A stretch of 64,000 nucleotides of DNA from Streptomyces blattellae. GTDB lineage: Bacteria > Actinomycetota > Actinomycetes > Streptomycetales > Streptomycetaceae. The stretch is from positions 99,946 to 163,945 of the forward strand of contig NZ_WJBG01000197.1 of NCBI RefSeq assembly GCF_009709555.1, written 5' to 3'. A program made the position numbers and the translations under genes. Below the pieces are notes generated by a model. It ran no database searches. It saw only the letters and a list, made by a program, of their open reading frames with translations, and was not told the origin of the DNA. Positions 17,210 to 27,380 of the stretch are shown piece after piece (positions within the stretch are counted from its first letter, which is position 1; each line of letters starts with the position of its first letter).

Positions 17210-17556
17210 TACCGGGTTCCTTCCTTGCTGCTGACGACCACGGTGATGTGGCTGGTCCGCTTGCGGATCCGGTAGGCACGGCCCTGGGCGCGCGGACGGA
17301 ACCGCTTCAGGGTCGGGCCCTCGTCGACGTACGCCTCGGAGATGAAGAGGCTGTCGGCGTCGGTGTGGTCGTAGTTGTGCGCGGCGTTGGCAATGGCGCT
17401 GTCGAGCACCTTGCCGACCGGCTCGGAGGCGGCCTGCGGAGCGAATCGCAGGACCGCCTGGGCCTCCGTGGCGTCCATGCCACGGATGAGGTCCACCACA
17501 CGGCGGGCCTTCATGGGCGTGACGCGGATGTACCGCGCCTGGGCCCTGGCTTCCAT
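17209..17556 (-). CDS. rplV: 50S ribosomal protein L22
   Basis: L22 extends a loop into the exit tunnel, where macrolides act. The 115-residue product begins MEARAQARYIRVTPMKARRV and ends with the tunnel loop RFRPRAQGRAYRIRKRTSHI. No deletion in the loop is apparent. It is 41 bp after rpsS. Confidence 0.99.
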   Translation of the reverse strand: MEARAQARYIRVTPMKARRVVDLIRGMDATEAQAVLRFAPQAASEPVGKVLDSAIANAAHNYDHTDADSLFISEAYVDEGPTLKRFRPRAQGRAYRIRKRTSHITVVVSSKEGTR

Positions 17557-17597
17557 GGTTGTCCCTTTCAGGTTTCTTTGTCTGAATGCGATCCGCG

Positions 17598-17879
17598 TTA
17601 GCGGCGCTTCGACTTCCGGTCGTCCTTGACGTGACCCCGGAAGGTACGCGTCGGCGAGAACTCGCCGAGCTTGTGGCCGACCATCGACTCGGTGACGAAC
17701 ACCGGGATGTGGGTCTTGCCGTTGTGCACCGCGAGCGTGTGGCCGAGCATGGCCGGCACGATCATGGAGCGACGGGACCAGGTCTTGATGACGTTCTTGG
17801 TGCCGGCTTCGTTCTGGGCGTCCACCTTCTTGATCAGGTGGTCGTCGACGAAGGGCCCCTTCTTAAGACTGCGCGGCAT
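17598..17879 (-). CDS. rpsS: 30S ribosomal protein S19
   Basis: S19 pairs with S13 in the 30S head. The 93-residue product MPRSLKKGPFVDDHLIKKVD ... FSPTRTFRGHVKDDRKSKRR is complete and of standard length. It follows rplB by 12 bp. Confidence 0.99.
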   Translation of the reverse strand: MPRSLKKGPFVDDHLIKKVDAQNEAGTKNVIKTWSRRSMIVPAMLGHTLAVHNGKTHIPVFVTESMVGHKLGEFSPTRTFRGHVKDDRKSKRR

Positions 17880-17891
17880 CTAAACCCGCTC

Positions 17892-18728
17892 CTAGCGCTT
17901 CTTGTTCGTCTTGCGGCGGCGGACGATGTACTTGTTCGACGCCTTCTTGGGCGAACGAGTACGTCCTTCCTTCTGACCCCAGGGGCTGACCGGGTGGCGA
18001 CCACCGGAGGTCTTGCCCTCACCACCACCGTGCGGGTGGTCAACCGGGTTCATCGCCACACCGCGAACGGTCGGGCGGACGCCCAGCCAGCGCTTGCGGC
18101 CGGCCTTGCCCCAGTTGATGTTGGACTGCTCGGCGTTGCCGACCTCGCCGACGGTGGCGCGGCAGCGCACGTCGACCAGGCGGATCTCACCGGACGGCAT
18201 ACGGAGGTGGGCCATCTGGCCCTCCTTCGCGAGCAGCTGCACGGAGGCACCGGCGGAGCGGGCGAACTTGGCGCCGCCGCCCGGACGGAGCTCGATCGCG
18301 TGGATCGTGGTACCGACCGGGATGTTGCGCAGCGCCAGGTTGTTGCCCGGCTTGATGTCGGCACCGGGGCCGTTCTCGACCCGGTCGCCCTGCGACAGGT
18401 TGCGCGGGGCGAGGATGTAGCGCTTCTCGCCGTCCGCGTAGTGCAGCAGCGCGATGCGCGCGGTGCGGTTGGGGTCGTACTCGATGTGCGCGACCTTCGC
18501 CGGCACGCCGTCCTTGTCGTGACGACGGAAGTCGATCACGCGGTAGGCGCGCTTGTGGCCACCACCCTGGTGGCGGACGGTCACACGACCGGAGTTGTTA
18601 CGGCCACCCTTGCTGTGCAGGGGGCGGACCAACGACTTCTCCGGCGTGGACCGCGTGACCTCGACGAAGTCGGCAACGCTGGAACCACGACGGCCCGGCG
18701 TAGTCGGCTTGTACTTGCGGATTCCCAT
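17892..18728 (-). CDS. rplB: 50S ribosomal protein L2
   Basis: L2 is essential for subunit association and peptidyl transferase activity. The 278-residue product opens MGIRKYKPTTPGRRGSSVAD and keeps the conserved His in NPVDHPHGGGEGKTSGGRHP. It lies 49 bp downstream of rplW. Confidence 0.99.
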   Translation of the reverse strand: MGIRKYKPTTPGRRGSSVADFVEVTRSTPEKSLVRPLHSKGGRNNSGRVTVRHQGGGHKRAYRVIDFRRHDKDGVPAKVAHIEYDPNRTARIALLHYADGEKRYILAPRNLSQGDRVENGPGADIKPGNNLALRNIPVGTTIHAIELRPGGGAKFARSAGASVQLLAKEGQMAHLRMPSGEIRLVDVRCRATVGEVGNAEQSNINWGKAGRKRWLGVRPTVRGVAMNPVDHPHGGGEGKTSGGRHPVSPWGQKEGRTRSPKKASNKYIVRRRKTNKKR

Positions 18729-18777
18729 TGTCTCTCAGTCCTCGGAAGTTTCCCGATTATCTGGACGCTCCGACCGC

Positions 18778-19197
18778 TTACGCGGTCGGACCGCCGAAGA
18801 TGTCGATACGGTCGCCCTCAGCGAGGGTCACGATCGCGCGCTTGGTGGCCGCACGCTGGCCGAAGCCGGTGCGGGTCCGCTTGCGCTTGCCGGCGCGGTT
18901 GAGCGTGTTGACCCCGGTGACCTTGACGTCGAAGACCGCCTGGACGGCCTGCTTGATCTGGGTCTTGTTGGCACTCGGGTCGACCAGGAACGTGTACTTG
19001 TTCTCGTCGATGAGCGCGTAGCTCTTCTCGGACACGACCGGCTTCAGCAGGATGTCACGGGGGTCCGTGTACGCCTTGCTCGCCGGGGTGACGACGGTGT
19101 TCTTGCCCTCGGTGGCGTGGCGACGCGCCTTGGCGACGCGCGCGGCCTTGGCGGCCTTGGCCGCCTTGGAGGCAATGCTCGGGTGACGGACGGCCAT
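18778..19197 (-). CDS. rplW: 50S ribosomal protein L23
   Basis: L23 docks trigger factor and SRP at the tunnel exit. The product is 139 residues: an Ala/Lys/Arg-rich N-terminal extension of about 45 residues (IASKAAKAAKAARVAKARRH) precedes the conserved domain starting DPRDILLKPVVSEKSYALID. E. coli L23 is about 100 residues. ATG 19197 overlaps the rplD stop by one base. Confidence 0.97.
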   Translation of the reverse strand: MAVRHPSIASKAAKAAKAARVAKARRHATEGKNTVVTPASKAYTDPRDILLKPVVSEKSYALIDENKYTFLVDPSANKTQIKQAVQAVFDVKVTGVNTLNRAGKRKRTRTGFGQRAATKRAIVTLAEGDRIDIFGGPTA

Positions 19198-19853
19198 CAG
19201 ACCTCAGTCCCTTCGGTGTCGTTGGCCTTCGGGCCGGCGACGAAGGACTCGAGAGCGGCCTGGGTGAAGACCACGTCGTCCGAGACGATCACGTCGTACG
19301 TGTTCAGCTGGCCCGGCTCCAGGATGTGCACCTGGGGCAGGTTGCGGGCGGACAGCCACGCGGCCTCGTCGGCGCGCTCGATGACGAGCAGCAGGTTCTT
19401 GCGCTCGCTGATCTTGCCGAGGAGCGTCTTCGCGGCCTTCGTCGACGGGCTCTCGCCCTCGATGACGCCGGAGACGACGTGGATGCGGTTGTTGCGGGCC
19501 CGGTCGGTGAGGGCGTGGCGCAGGGCCGCGGCCTTCATCTTCTTCGGGGTCCGCTGCGAGTAGTCACGCGGCACGGGACCGTGCACGACGCCACCACCGG
19601 CGAACTGCGGCGCGCGGGTCGAGCCCTGACGGGCGCGGCCGGTGCCCTTCTGGCGGTAAGGCTTCTTGCCACCACCACGGACTTCGCCACGGGTCTTGGT
19701 CTTGTGCGTGCCCTGACGGGCAGCCGCGTTCTGCGCGACGACGACCTGGTGGATCAGCGGGATGCTGACCTTCTCCACGCCGAAGATCTCCGCGGGGAGT
19801 TCGACGCTTCCGGTCTTCTCGCCGGCAGGCGAAAGGATGTCAACAGTGCTCAT
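19197..19853 (-). CDS. rplD: 50S ribosomal protein L4
   Basis: L4 reaches into the exit tunnel; in E. coli it also represses the S10 operon. The start is ATG 19853 (MSTVDILSPAGEKTGSVELP), giving 218 residues; the longer open frame upstream overlaps rplC and is not conserved. The tunnel loop KPYRQKGTGRARQGSTRAPQ is intact. Confidence 0.98.
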   Translation of the reverse strand: MSTVDILSPAGEKTGSVELPAEIFGVEKVSIPLIHQVVVAQNAAARQGTHKTKTRGEVRGGGKKPYRQKGTGRARQGSTRAPQFAGGGVVHGPVPRDYSQRTPKKMKAAALRHALTDRARNNRIHVVSGVIEGESPSTKAAKTLLGKISERKNLLLVIERADEAAWLSARNLPQVHILEPGQLNTYDVIVSDDVVFTQAALESFVAGPKANDTEGTEV

Positions 19854-19860
19854 CGGTACC

Positions 19861-20505
19861 TCAGGCCCCCTTGGCCGCGGTGCGGACCAGGACGAGGCCG
19901 CCGTTCGGACCGGGGACAGCGCCCTTGATGAGCAGCAGACCCTTCTCCGCGTCAACGGCGTGGACGGTCAGGTTCTGGGTGGTGACCCGCTCGTTGCCCA
20001 TGCGACCCGCCATGCGGAGGCCCTTGAACACACGGCCCGGGGTGGCGCAGCCACCGATGGAACCGGGAGAGCGGTGCTTGCGCTGGGTGCCGTGTCCGGC
20101 GCCGAGGCCCTTGAAGTTGTGACGCTTCATGACACCGGCGAAGCCCTTGCCCTTGCTCTTGCCGGTGACGTCGACCTTCACGCCGGCCTCGAACACCTCG
20201 GCGGTGATCTCCTGGCCCAGGGTGTACTCGGCGGCGTCCGCGGTGCGGATCTCGACGAGGTGGCGGCGCGGGGTGACGTCGGCCTTGGCGAAGTGGCCCT
20301 TGAGGGGCTTGTTCACCTTGCGCGGGTCGATCTCGCCGAAGGCGATCTGGACCGACTCGTAGCCGTCACTGTCGTTCGTACGGACCTGGGTCACGACGTT
20401 CGGGCCGGCCTTGACGACGGTGACCGGAACAACACGGTTGTTCTCGTCCCACACCTGCGTCATGCCGAGCTTCTCGCCCAGGATGCCCTTGATCTGCTTG
20501 GTCAT
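19861..20505 (-). CDS. rplC: 50S ribosomal protein L3
   Basis: L3 initiates 50S assembly and contacts the peptidyl transferase centre. The 214-residue product begins MTKQIKGILGEKLGMTQVWD and has the tip loop GSIGGCATPGRVFKGLRMAG. It is 17 bp after rpsJ and 7 bp before rplD. Confidence 0.99.
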   Translation of the reverse strand: MTKQIKGILGEKLGMTQVWDENNRVVPVTVVKAGPNVVTQVRTNDSDGYESVQIAFGEIDPRKVNKPLKGHFAKADVTPRRHLVEIRTADAAEYTLGQEITAEVFEAGVKVDVTGKSKGKGFAGVMKRHNFKGLGAGHGTQRKHRSPGSIGGCATPGRVFKGLRMAGRMGNERVTTQNLTVHAVDAEKGLLLIKGAVPGPNGGLVLVRTAAKGA

Positions 20506-20522
20506 TCTCAGCTCACCGACCC

Positions 20523-20831
20523 TCAGAGCTTGATCTCGATGTCGACACCGGCCGGGAGGTCGAGTCGCATCAGAGAGTCAACGGTCTTGGGGGTGGGGTC
20601 GAGAATGTCGATCAGGCGCTTGTGCGTGCGCATCTCGAAGTGCTCGCGCGAGTCCTTGTACTTGTGCGGCGACTTGATGACGCAGTACACGTTCTTCTCA
20701 GTGGGCAGCGGCACCGGGCCCGCGACCGACGCACCAGTGCGGGTCACCGTCTCGACGATCTTCTTCGCCGAGGAGTCGATGACCTCGTGGTCGTAGGCCT
20801 TGAGCCGGATGCGGATCTTCTGTCCCGCCAT
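20523..20831 (-). CDS. rpsJ: 30S ribosomal protein S10 (first gene of the S10 operon)
   Basis: S10 is a 30S head protein and, as NusE, part of antitermination complexes with NusG. The 102-residue product opens MAGQKIRIRLKAYDHEVIDS and ends RLDLPAGVDIEIKL. Its leader carries a 25-nt motif (20893-20917) nearly identical to one before rpsL, and a strong promoter candidate lies at 21180-21207. Confidence 0.99.
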   Translation of the reverse strand: MAGQKIRIRLKAYDHEVIDSSAKKIVETVTRTGASVAGPVPLPTEKNVYCVIKSPHKYKDSREHFEMRTHKRLIDILDPTPKTVDSLMRLDLPAGVDIEIKL

Positions 20832-20892
20832 GGCTACTCAGTAGTCCTTTGTCTCGTAACGCTCTGGAACCCGGTGTTCCTGACGTCCCGCT

Positions 20893-20917
20893 CCGACCCA
20901 CGCGGTCGGGCGTGTCG
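20893..20917 (-). promoter_or_regulatory. Leader hairpin motif shared with rpsL (rpsJ copy)
   Basis: The plus strand reads CCGACCCACGCGGTCGGG followed by CGTGTCG. On the transcript CCGACC pairs with GGTCGG around GCGTG. It ends 62 nt before the rpsJ ATG and matches 27079-27103 at 24 of 25 positions. Confidence 0.65.
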
Positions 20918-21179
20918 CGCTTTCGCTGACACAGATGTCCCTTGTTCGAACATCCCTTGCCTGAGAAAGAGAATCACCGGGTGCCTGGTCGGTGCCGCAC
21001 CTTGCTTCCCGAAAGATTCCCGTACGTCCGCCCCAGCGCTGCCTTACGGCAGTTAGGGCGACGAGTACTGTGGGACTCGCTTCCGGTCCTCCCGGCGGGA
21101 GGCGCGCAGCATCAACACTCGACCGAGCAACTCGGACAGTCTGCCATATGGGGCAGGGCGCTGGCCAATCGAGCCGGAG

Positions 21180-21207
21180 AGAATACCCCGAGCGTGGCGC
21201 AGGTCAA
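21180..21207 (-). promoter_or_regulatory. Promoter candidate for rpsJ (S10 operon)
   Basis: Minus strand -35 TTGACC (21207-21202), 16-bp spacer, -10 TATTCT (21185-21180). This is a close match to the vegetative HrdB consensus. It overlaps the region just before the acyltransferase stop, and implies a leader of about 340 nt. Confidence 0.6.
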
Positions 21208-21221
21208 ACACCGACGCCGCG

Positions 21222-22415
21222 TCAGGCCGCGCGCTGGAAGCCCCGCAGCCGTACGAAGGACGAGTCAAGGCCCTTCTTCAGGGCCCGTGCCGCCGGGCGT
21301 TCCACGAACCGGTGCACCAGCCAGCTCAGCACCATGAACCCGGCGATGAGGCAGGCCACCAGCAGCCGGGGGTCCATCGTGTCGTGCAGGCGGCTGATGA
21401 GGACCGTACCGGCGACGTAGTGCACGAGGTAGAGCGGATAGGTCAGGCAGCCCGCCGTCGCCAGCCACTTCCACTGGATGCGGTCGGTGTGGCCGAGGGC
21501 GAGGGCGACCATGAACAGCATGAAGGCGGTGAAGACGACCACCGCGCCGCGCCAGCTGCTCACGCCCTCGTGCCCCACGCGCTCCCCCAGCTCCAGCTGG
21601 CCCATGAGCCAGGCCATCGCGAGGATGCCCCACAGGAGCAGGTCCTGGCCGAAGCGGTGCATGAGGTAGAGGGCGAGGCCGGCGATGAAGTACCAGGCGG
21701 CGCTCGGATCTGCGACCAGGACGAGGAGCGGGAACTGGGAGATGGGGGCGAGCATCGCGGCCGCGCCCCAGACGCAGCAGAAGATGACGACCCGGCGGTA
21801 CGTCAGTCCCATGGCGACGACGATGAGGAACAGCAGATAGAACCGCAGCTCCGACCAGAGGGTCCAGTACACGCCGTCGACGTGCGGCACGCCCGAACCC
21901 GCTTGCAGCATCGTCAGGTTGAACAGCACCTTCCGCATCGACAGCCGCTCCCACACCCCGGGCATGAGCACCAGCACGGCGGTCGTGAAGAGGACCGCGA
22001 ACCAGTAGGCCGGGTAGAGACGGATCACCCGGGACACGAAGAAGTCCTTCGGGGTACGGCCCCAGCACGACATGCAGATCACGAAGCCGCTGATCACGAA
22101 GAAGATCTCGACGCCGATCCAGCCGAAGGACGCGACGCGGAACACCGTCGGCATGATCTCCGACACCGGGCGGTCCCAGATCACGTTGTCCGGCCGGTCG
22201 ACCCGGCTCGTGCCGACGAAGTGGTGCACCACCACCATCAGGGCGGCGAGCAGGCGGATGCCGTCGAGGACGTAGAGCCGAGGGCGCTGCCGCACGGCGC
22301 GGGTGGTCCGGGCCGGGTTCGGCACGGTGGTCGCTGGTGGTGGGCGCTCGGCCACCACGGCCGGCATCGGTACCGACAATCGGCTGCGCACACCCTGCAT
22401 CAAAGACCTAGCCAT
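21222..22415 (-). CDS. Acyltransferase-3 family membrane protein
   Basis: This 397-residue multi-pass membrane protein belongs to the acyltransferase-3 family, which O-acylates sugars or antibiotics at the membrane. The family signature YVLDGIRLLAALMVVVHHF carries the conserved Arg and His; GWIGVEIFFVISGFVICMSC follows. It has no SGNH domain, unlike the gene at 1222-3246. ATG 22415 is a guess: ATG 22400 and GTG 22460 are alternatives and none has a strong ribosome site. It stands alone between the S10 and str operons, which suggests that unrelated DNA was gained, or lost, at this boundary. Substrate unknown. Confidence 0.85.
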   Translation of the reverse strand: MARSLMQGVRSRLSVPMPAVVAERPPPATTVPNPARTTRAVRQRPRLYVLDGIRLLAALMVVVHHFVGTSRVDRPDNVIWDRPVSEIMPTVFRVASFGWIGVEIFFVISGFVICMSCWGRTPKDFFVSRVIRLYPAYWFAVLFTTAVLVLMPGVWERLSMRKVLFNLTMLQAGSGVPHVDGVYWTLWSELRFYLLFLIVVAMGLTYRRVVIFCCVWGAAAMLAPISQFPLLVLVADPSAAWYFIAGLALYLMHRFGQDLLLWGILAMAWLMGQLELGERVGHEGVSSWRGAVVVFTAFMLFMVALALGHTDRIQWKWLATAGCLTYPLYLVHYVAGTVLISRLHDTMDPRLLVACLIAGFMVLSWLVHRFVERPAARALKKGLDSSFVRLRGFQRAA

Positions 22416-22612
22416 CCTGGGTAGTTGCTCGGGGCCCGTCGGCCACGGACGACCATTCACGCTACGGCTCTACGTTCCGCCCCACCGAAGCAGAAAAGGA
22501 CATTGCTCGCCCAGGCGTTTCAAAATTGCCGGAACTCTCGCCAATCCACCTCACAACGTTCGACCAGGTTTCATCTGGCAACAGCACAGCCATCGGAATT
22601 GTTCGAATGCAA

Positions 22613-22648
22613 AAGGGGCCCGCACGACCGAAGTCGTGCGGGCCCCTT
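22613..22648 (-). terminator. Rho-independent terminator of the str operon (after tuf)
   Basis: AAGGGGCCCGCACGAC (22613-22628) pairs perfectly over 16 bp with 22633-22648 around a CGAA loop, and the transcript continues TTTTGCATTC. It lies 20 bp beyond the tuf stop. Confidence 0.85.
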
Positions 22649-22668
22649 CAGAGGCCTACCGGGTCAGA

Positions 22669-23862
<1,194 letters not shown>

Positions 23863-24017
23863 TGGGGTCCTCCTGTGGAGTGGTTCTGAACGCCTTGCTT
23901 CATCGGCGCCAGGTGATCTTTGCTGGAAAGCCCGGGCCCGGGGCATTCTCACCACGATTGCGGCGGAATGCCCCCTAAGGCTCCGGAGTCAAGCCTAGAG
24001 CGTGTGAACGCGGTGCG

Positions 24018-26144
24018 TTACTCGCCCTTGGCCTTCGCGATGATCTCCTCGGCGACGTTCCGCGGAACCTCGGCGTAGGAGTCGAACTGCATCGAGTAGC
24101 TTGCGCGACCCGACGTCTTGCTGCGGAGGTCTCCGACGTAGCCGAACATCTCCGAGAGGGGCACGAGACCCTTCACGACGCGGGCACCGGCCCGCTCCTC
24201 CATGGCCTGGATCTGGCCACGGCGGGAGTTGATGTCGCCGATGACCTCACCCATGTAGTCCTCGGGCGTGGTGACCTCGACGGCCATCATCGGCTCAAGC
24301 AGCACGGGGCTGGCCTTGCGCGCGGCCTCCTTGAAGGCCTGCGAACCGGCGATCTTGAAGGCGAGTTCGGAGGAGTCGACCTCGTGGTAGGCGCCGTCGA
24401 TGAGCGTGACGCGGACGCCCGTCATCTCGTACCCGGCGAGGATGCCGAACTGCATGGCCTCCTGCGCACCGGCGTCGACCGAAGGGATGTACTCCTTCGG
24501 GATACGACCACCGGTCACCTTGTTCACGAACTCGTACGACGCGTCGCCGCCCTCGATGGGCTCGATCGCGATCTGCACCTTGGCGAACTGACCGGTACCA
24601 CCGGTCTGCTTCTTGTGCGTGTAGTCCACGCGCTCGACGGCCTTGCGGATCGTCTCGCGGTACGCGACCTGCGGCTTGCCGACGTTGGCCTCGACCTTGA
24701 ACTCACGGCGCATACGGTCGACCAGCACCTCCAGGTGCAGTTCGCCCATACCGCCGATGATGGTCTGGCCGGTCTCCTCGTCCGAGTGGACCTGGAAGGA
24801 CGGGTCCTCCTCGGCCAGGCGCTGGATCGCGACGCCCAGCTTCTCCTGGTCGCCCTTCGACTTGGGCTCGATGGCGACCTGGATGACCGGCGCCGGGAAG
24901 TCCATGGACTCCAGGATCACCGGCTGCTTGTCGTCGCACAGCGTCTCACCGGTCGTGGTCTGCTTCAGACCCATGACGGCGATGATGTCGCCGGCGCCCA
25001 CCGAGTCGATCTCCTCACGCTTGTTCGCGTGCATGCGGTAGATCTTGCCGATGCGCTCCTTCTTGCCCTTGACGGAGTTCAGCACCGAGGTGCCGGACTC
25101 CAGGCGGCCCGAGTAGACCCGGACGAAGGTGAGCTTGCCGAGGTGCGGGTCGCTCATGATCTTGAACGCCAGCGCGGACAGCGGCTCCTCGTCGGTCGGC
25201 TTGCGCTTGACGACCGTCTCCGGGTCCTTCACGTCGTGGCCCTCGATGGCCTCGACGTCCAGGGGGGAGGGGAGGTAACGCACGACCGCGTCGAGCAGGG
25301 GCTGGACACCCTTGTTCTTGAACGCGGTGCCGCAGAACACCGGGGTGACCGTGGTGTCCTGAGACTTGCCGGACGCGATGGTGATACGGCGGATCGCGGC
25401 GTACAGCTGCTCCACGGACGGCTCCTGGCCCTCCAGGTACAGCTCCATGATCTCTTCGTCGTTCTCGGCCACGGCCTCAAGCAGCTTGCCGCGGTACTCC
25501 TCGGCAGCCTCGGCGTGCGTGTCCGGGATGTCGACGACGTCGTACATCTCGCCCTTGGTCGCCTCGGCGGACCACACGAACGCCTTCATCTGGACCAGGT
25601 CCACGACGCCCTTGAAGTCGGCCTCGGCACCGATCGGGAGCTGCATGACGATCGGCTGCGCGCCCAGGCGGTCCGAGATCATGTCCACGCAGCGGTGGAA
25701 CTCGGCGCCCGTGCGGTCGAGCTTGTTGACGAAGCAGATGCGCGGAACGCCGTAGCGGTCCGCCTGACGCCACACCGTCTCGGACTGGGGCTCAACGCCG
25801 GCGACGCCGTCGAACACCGTCACGGCACCGTCGAGCACGCGCAGGGAGCGCTCCACCTCGACGGTGAAGTCGACGTGGCCCGGGGTGTCGATGATGTTGA
25901 TGGTGTGGTCGACGTCTTCCAGCGGCCAGTGACAGGTGGTGGCAGCAGAGGTGATCGTGATGCCACGCTCCTGCTCCTGCTCCATCCAGTCCATGGTGGC
26001 AGCGCCGTCGTGGACCTCACCGATCTTGTACGAAACGCCGGTGTAGAACAGGATCCGCTCGGTGGTGGTCGTCTTGCCCGCGTCGATGTGGGCCATGATC
26101 CCGATGTTGCGGACCCTGGCCAGGTCAAGCGAAGTGGTAGCCAT
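24018..26144 (-). CDS. fusA: Elongation factor G
   Basis: EF-G drives translocation and, with RRF, ribosome recycling. The 708-residue product has the P-loop AHIDAGKTTTTERILFYTG, switch region DTPGHVDFTVEVERSLRVLD, NKLDRTGAEF, and domains II-V through FGYVGDLRSKTSGRASYSMQ. It lies 39 bp downstream of rpsG in the classical str operon order. Confidence 0.99.
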   Translation of the reverse strand: MATTSLDLARVRNIGIMAHIDAGKTTTTERILFYTGVSYKIGEVHDGAATMDWMEQEQERGITITSAATTCHWPLEDVDHTINIIDTPGHVDFTVEVERSLRVLDGAVTVFDGVAGVEPQSETVWRQADRYGVPRICFVNKLDRTGAEFHRCVDMISDRLGAQPIVMQLPIGAEADFKGVVDLVQMKAFVWSAEATKGEMYDVVDIPDTHAEAAEEYRGKLLEAVAENDEEIMELYLEGQEPSVEQLYAAIRRITIASGKSQDTTVTPVFCGTAFKNKGVQPLLDAVVRYLPSPLDVEAIEGHDVKDPETVVKRKPTDEEPLSALAFKIMSDPHLGKLTFVRVYSGRLESGTSVLNSVKGKKERIGKIYRMHANKREEIDSVGAGDIIAVMGLKQTTTGETLCDDKQPVILESMDFPAPVIQVAIEPKSKGDQEKLGVAIQRLAEEDPSFQVHSDEETGQTIIGGMGELHLEVLVDRMRREFKVEANVGKPQVAYRETIRKAVERVDYTHKKQTGGTGQFAKVQIAIEPIEGGDASYEFVNKVTGGRIPKEYIPSVDAGAQEAMQFGILAGYEMTGVRVTLIDGAYHEVDSSELAFKIAGSQAFKEAARKASPVLLEPMMAVEVTTPEDYMGEVIGDINSRRGQIQAMEERAGARVVKGLVPLSEMFGYVGDLRSKTSGRASYSMQFDSYAEVPRNVAEEIIAKAKGE

Positions 26145-26183
26145 AAGGCTTCAGTCTTCTCTCGGTCTCGATGGGGTCTGCGA

Positions 26184-26654
26184 CTACCAGCGGTAGTGCG
26201 CGAAGGCCTTGTTGGACTCGGCCATCTTGTGCGTGTCCTCGCGCTTCTTCACAGCGGCACCCAGGCCGTTGGAGGCGTCGAGAAGCTCGTTGAGCAGACG
26301 CTCGGTCATGGTCTTCTCGCGACGGGCGCGGGAGTAACCGACCAGCCAGCGCAGCGCGAGCGTGTTGGCACGACCGGGCTTGACCTCGATCGGAACCTGG
26401 TACGTCGCACCACCGACACGGCGGGACTTGACCTCAAGGGTCGGCTTGATGTTCTCAAGGGCGCGCTTGAGGGTGATGACCGGGTCGTTGCCGGTCTTCT
26501 CGCGCAGGCCCTCCATGGCGCCGTAAACGATGCGCTCAGCAGTGGAGCGCTTGCCGTTCAGCAGCACCTTGTTGATCAGGGAGGTGACAAGAGGAGAACC
26601 GTAGACCGGGTCGATGATGACCGGGCGCTTCGGGGCGGGGCCCTTACGAGGCAT
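26184..26654 (-). CDS. rpsG: 30S ribosomal protein S7
   Basis: S7 nucleates assembly of the 30S head and in E. coli autoregulates the str operon. The 156-residue product opens MPRKGPAPKRPVIIDPVYGS and ends KMAESNKAFAHYRW. It begins 2 bp after the rpsL stop. Confidence 0.99.
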   Translation of the reverse strand: MPRKGPAPKRPVIIDPVYGSPLVTSLINKVLLNGKRSTAERIVYGAMEGLREKTGNDPVITLKRALENIKPTLEVKSRRVGGATYQVPIEVKPGRANTLALRWLVGYSRARREKTMTERLLNELLDASNGLGAAVKKREDTHKMAESNKAFAHYRW

Positions 26655-26656
26655 TC

Positions 26657-27028
26657 TTACTTCTCCTTCTTGGCGCCGTAGCGGCTGCGGGCCTGCTTGC
26701 GGTTCTTCACACCCTGGGTGTCAAGGGAACCGCGGATGATCTTGTAGCGAACACCCGGCAGGTCCTTCACACGGCCACCACGCACGAGCACGATGGAGTG
26801 CTCCTGCAGGTTGTGTCCCTCACCCGGAATGTAAGCGGTGACCTCGATCCCGCTGGTCAGACGCACACGCGCGACCTTACGCAGGGCCGAGTTCGGCTTC
26901 TTCGGGGTGGTCGTGAACACACGCGTGCAGACACCGCGACGCTGAGGGGAACCCTCCAGTGCGGGCGTCTTGTTCTTCTCGACCTTGTCCTGCCGGCCCT
27001 TACGGACCAGCTGCTGGATCGTAGGCAC
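26657..27028 (-). CDS. rpsL: 30S ribosomal protein S12, streptomycin-sensitive residues
   Basis: S12 controls decoding accuracy. The 123-residue product starts at GTG 27028 (MPTIQQLVRKGRQDKVEKNK) with CCGGAGAAGTA upstream. The residues whose mutation gives streptomycin resistance are wild type: Lys43 in TPKKPNSA, Lys88 and Pro91 in RVKDLPGVRYK. The longer open frame upstream is not conserved. Its leader bears the motif also found before rpsJ. Confidence 0.99.
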   Translation of the reverse strand: MPTIQQLVRKGRQDKVEKNKTPALEGSPQRRGVCTRVFTTTPKKPNSALRKVARVRLTSGIEVTAYIPGEGHNLQEHSIVLVRGGRVKDLPGVRYKIIRGSLDTQGVKNRKQARSRYGAKKEK

Positions 27029-27078
27029 TACTTCTCCGGTTTCTGTGTGCCGATGGGTACAGCTAACCTGGAACGTCG

Positions 27079-27103
27079 CCGACCCACGCGGTCGGGTGTG
27101 TCG
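27079..27103 (-). promoter_or_regulatory. Leader hairpin motif shared with rpsJ (rpsL copy)
   Basis: Plus strand CCGACCCACGCGGTCGGG followed by TGTGTCG, 24 of 25 identical to 20893-20917. It ends 51 nt before the rpsL GTG, a similar distance to that in the rpsJ leader. Confidence 0.65.
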
Positions 27104-27221
27104 AATCCCGCGGACTCCCGCCGCAAGGCAGAAAGAGGCGCAGATTACGGTGGCCGTCTCGGACTCCAGCGCGGTTGAAGGCACGCACAAGAGCCAGGGC
27201 ACACCCCAGGCACAAGGTCTG

Positions 27222-27250
27222 AGCGTACCTACCTCATACGCTGCGGTCAA
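27222..27250 (-). promoter_or_regulatory. Promoter candidate for rpsL (str operon)
   Basis: Minus strand -35 TTGACC (27250-27245), 17-bp spacer, -10 TACGCT (27227-27222). Spacing and hexamers fit an HrdB-type promoter; the leader would be about 190 nt. Confidence 0.6.
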
Positions 27251-27380
27251 AACAAATGGGCCTGGGCCAGATCGCCGCACGGAGCATGTCAAGCCCCTAT
27301 GCGGCTGACGATCTTCGAATCGACGATCCGGGCACGTCAGAGCCGCATCACATGATCTTCGAGCCGCGGGTCCGCGCGTG

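Larger units (their letters stand above)
20832..21221. other. S10-operon upstream region (390 bp, no gene)
   Basis: No credible open frame is present. On the minus strand it holds a promoter candidate (21180-21207), a leader of roughly 340 nt, the 25-nt shared hairpin motif (20893-20917), and a perfect 10-bp palindrome TGTTCGAACA (20943-20952) of unknown role. Confidence 0.7.
27029..27380. other. str-operon upstream region (352 bp, no gene)
   Basis: No credible gene. It holds the leader motif 27079-27103 and a near-consensus promoter 27222-27250 for rpsL on the minus strand, and the downstream end of the DUF1707 gene at 27381. Confidence 0.7.

Noticed and set aside
26657..27028. Streptomycin-resistance mutation in rpsL
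   Set aside because: Lys43, Lys88 and Pro91 are all wild type.
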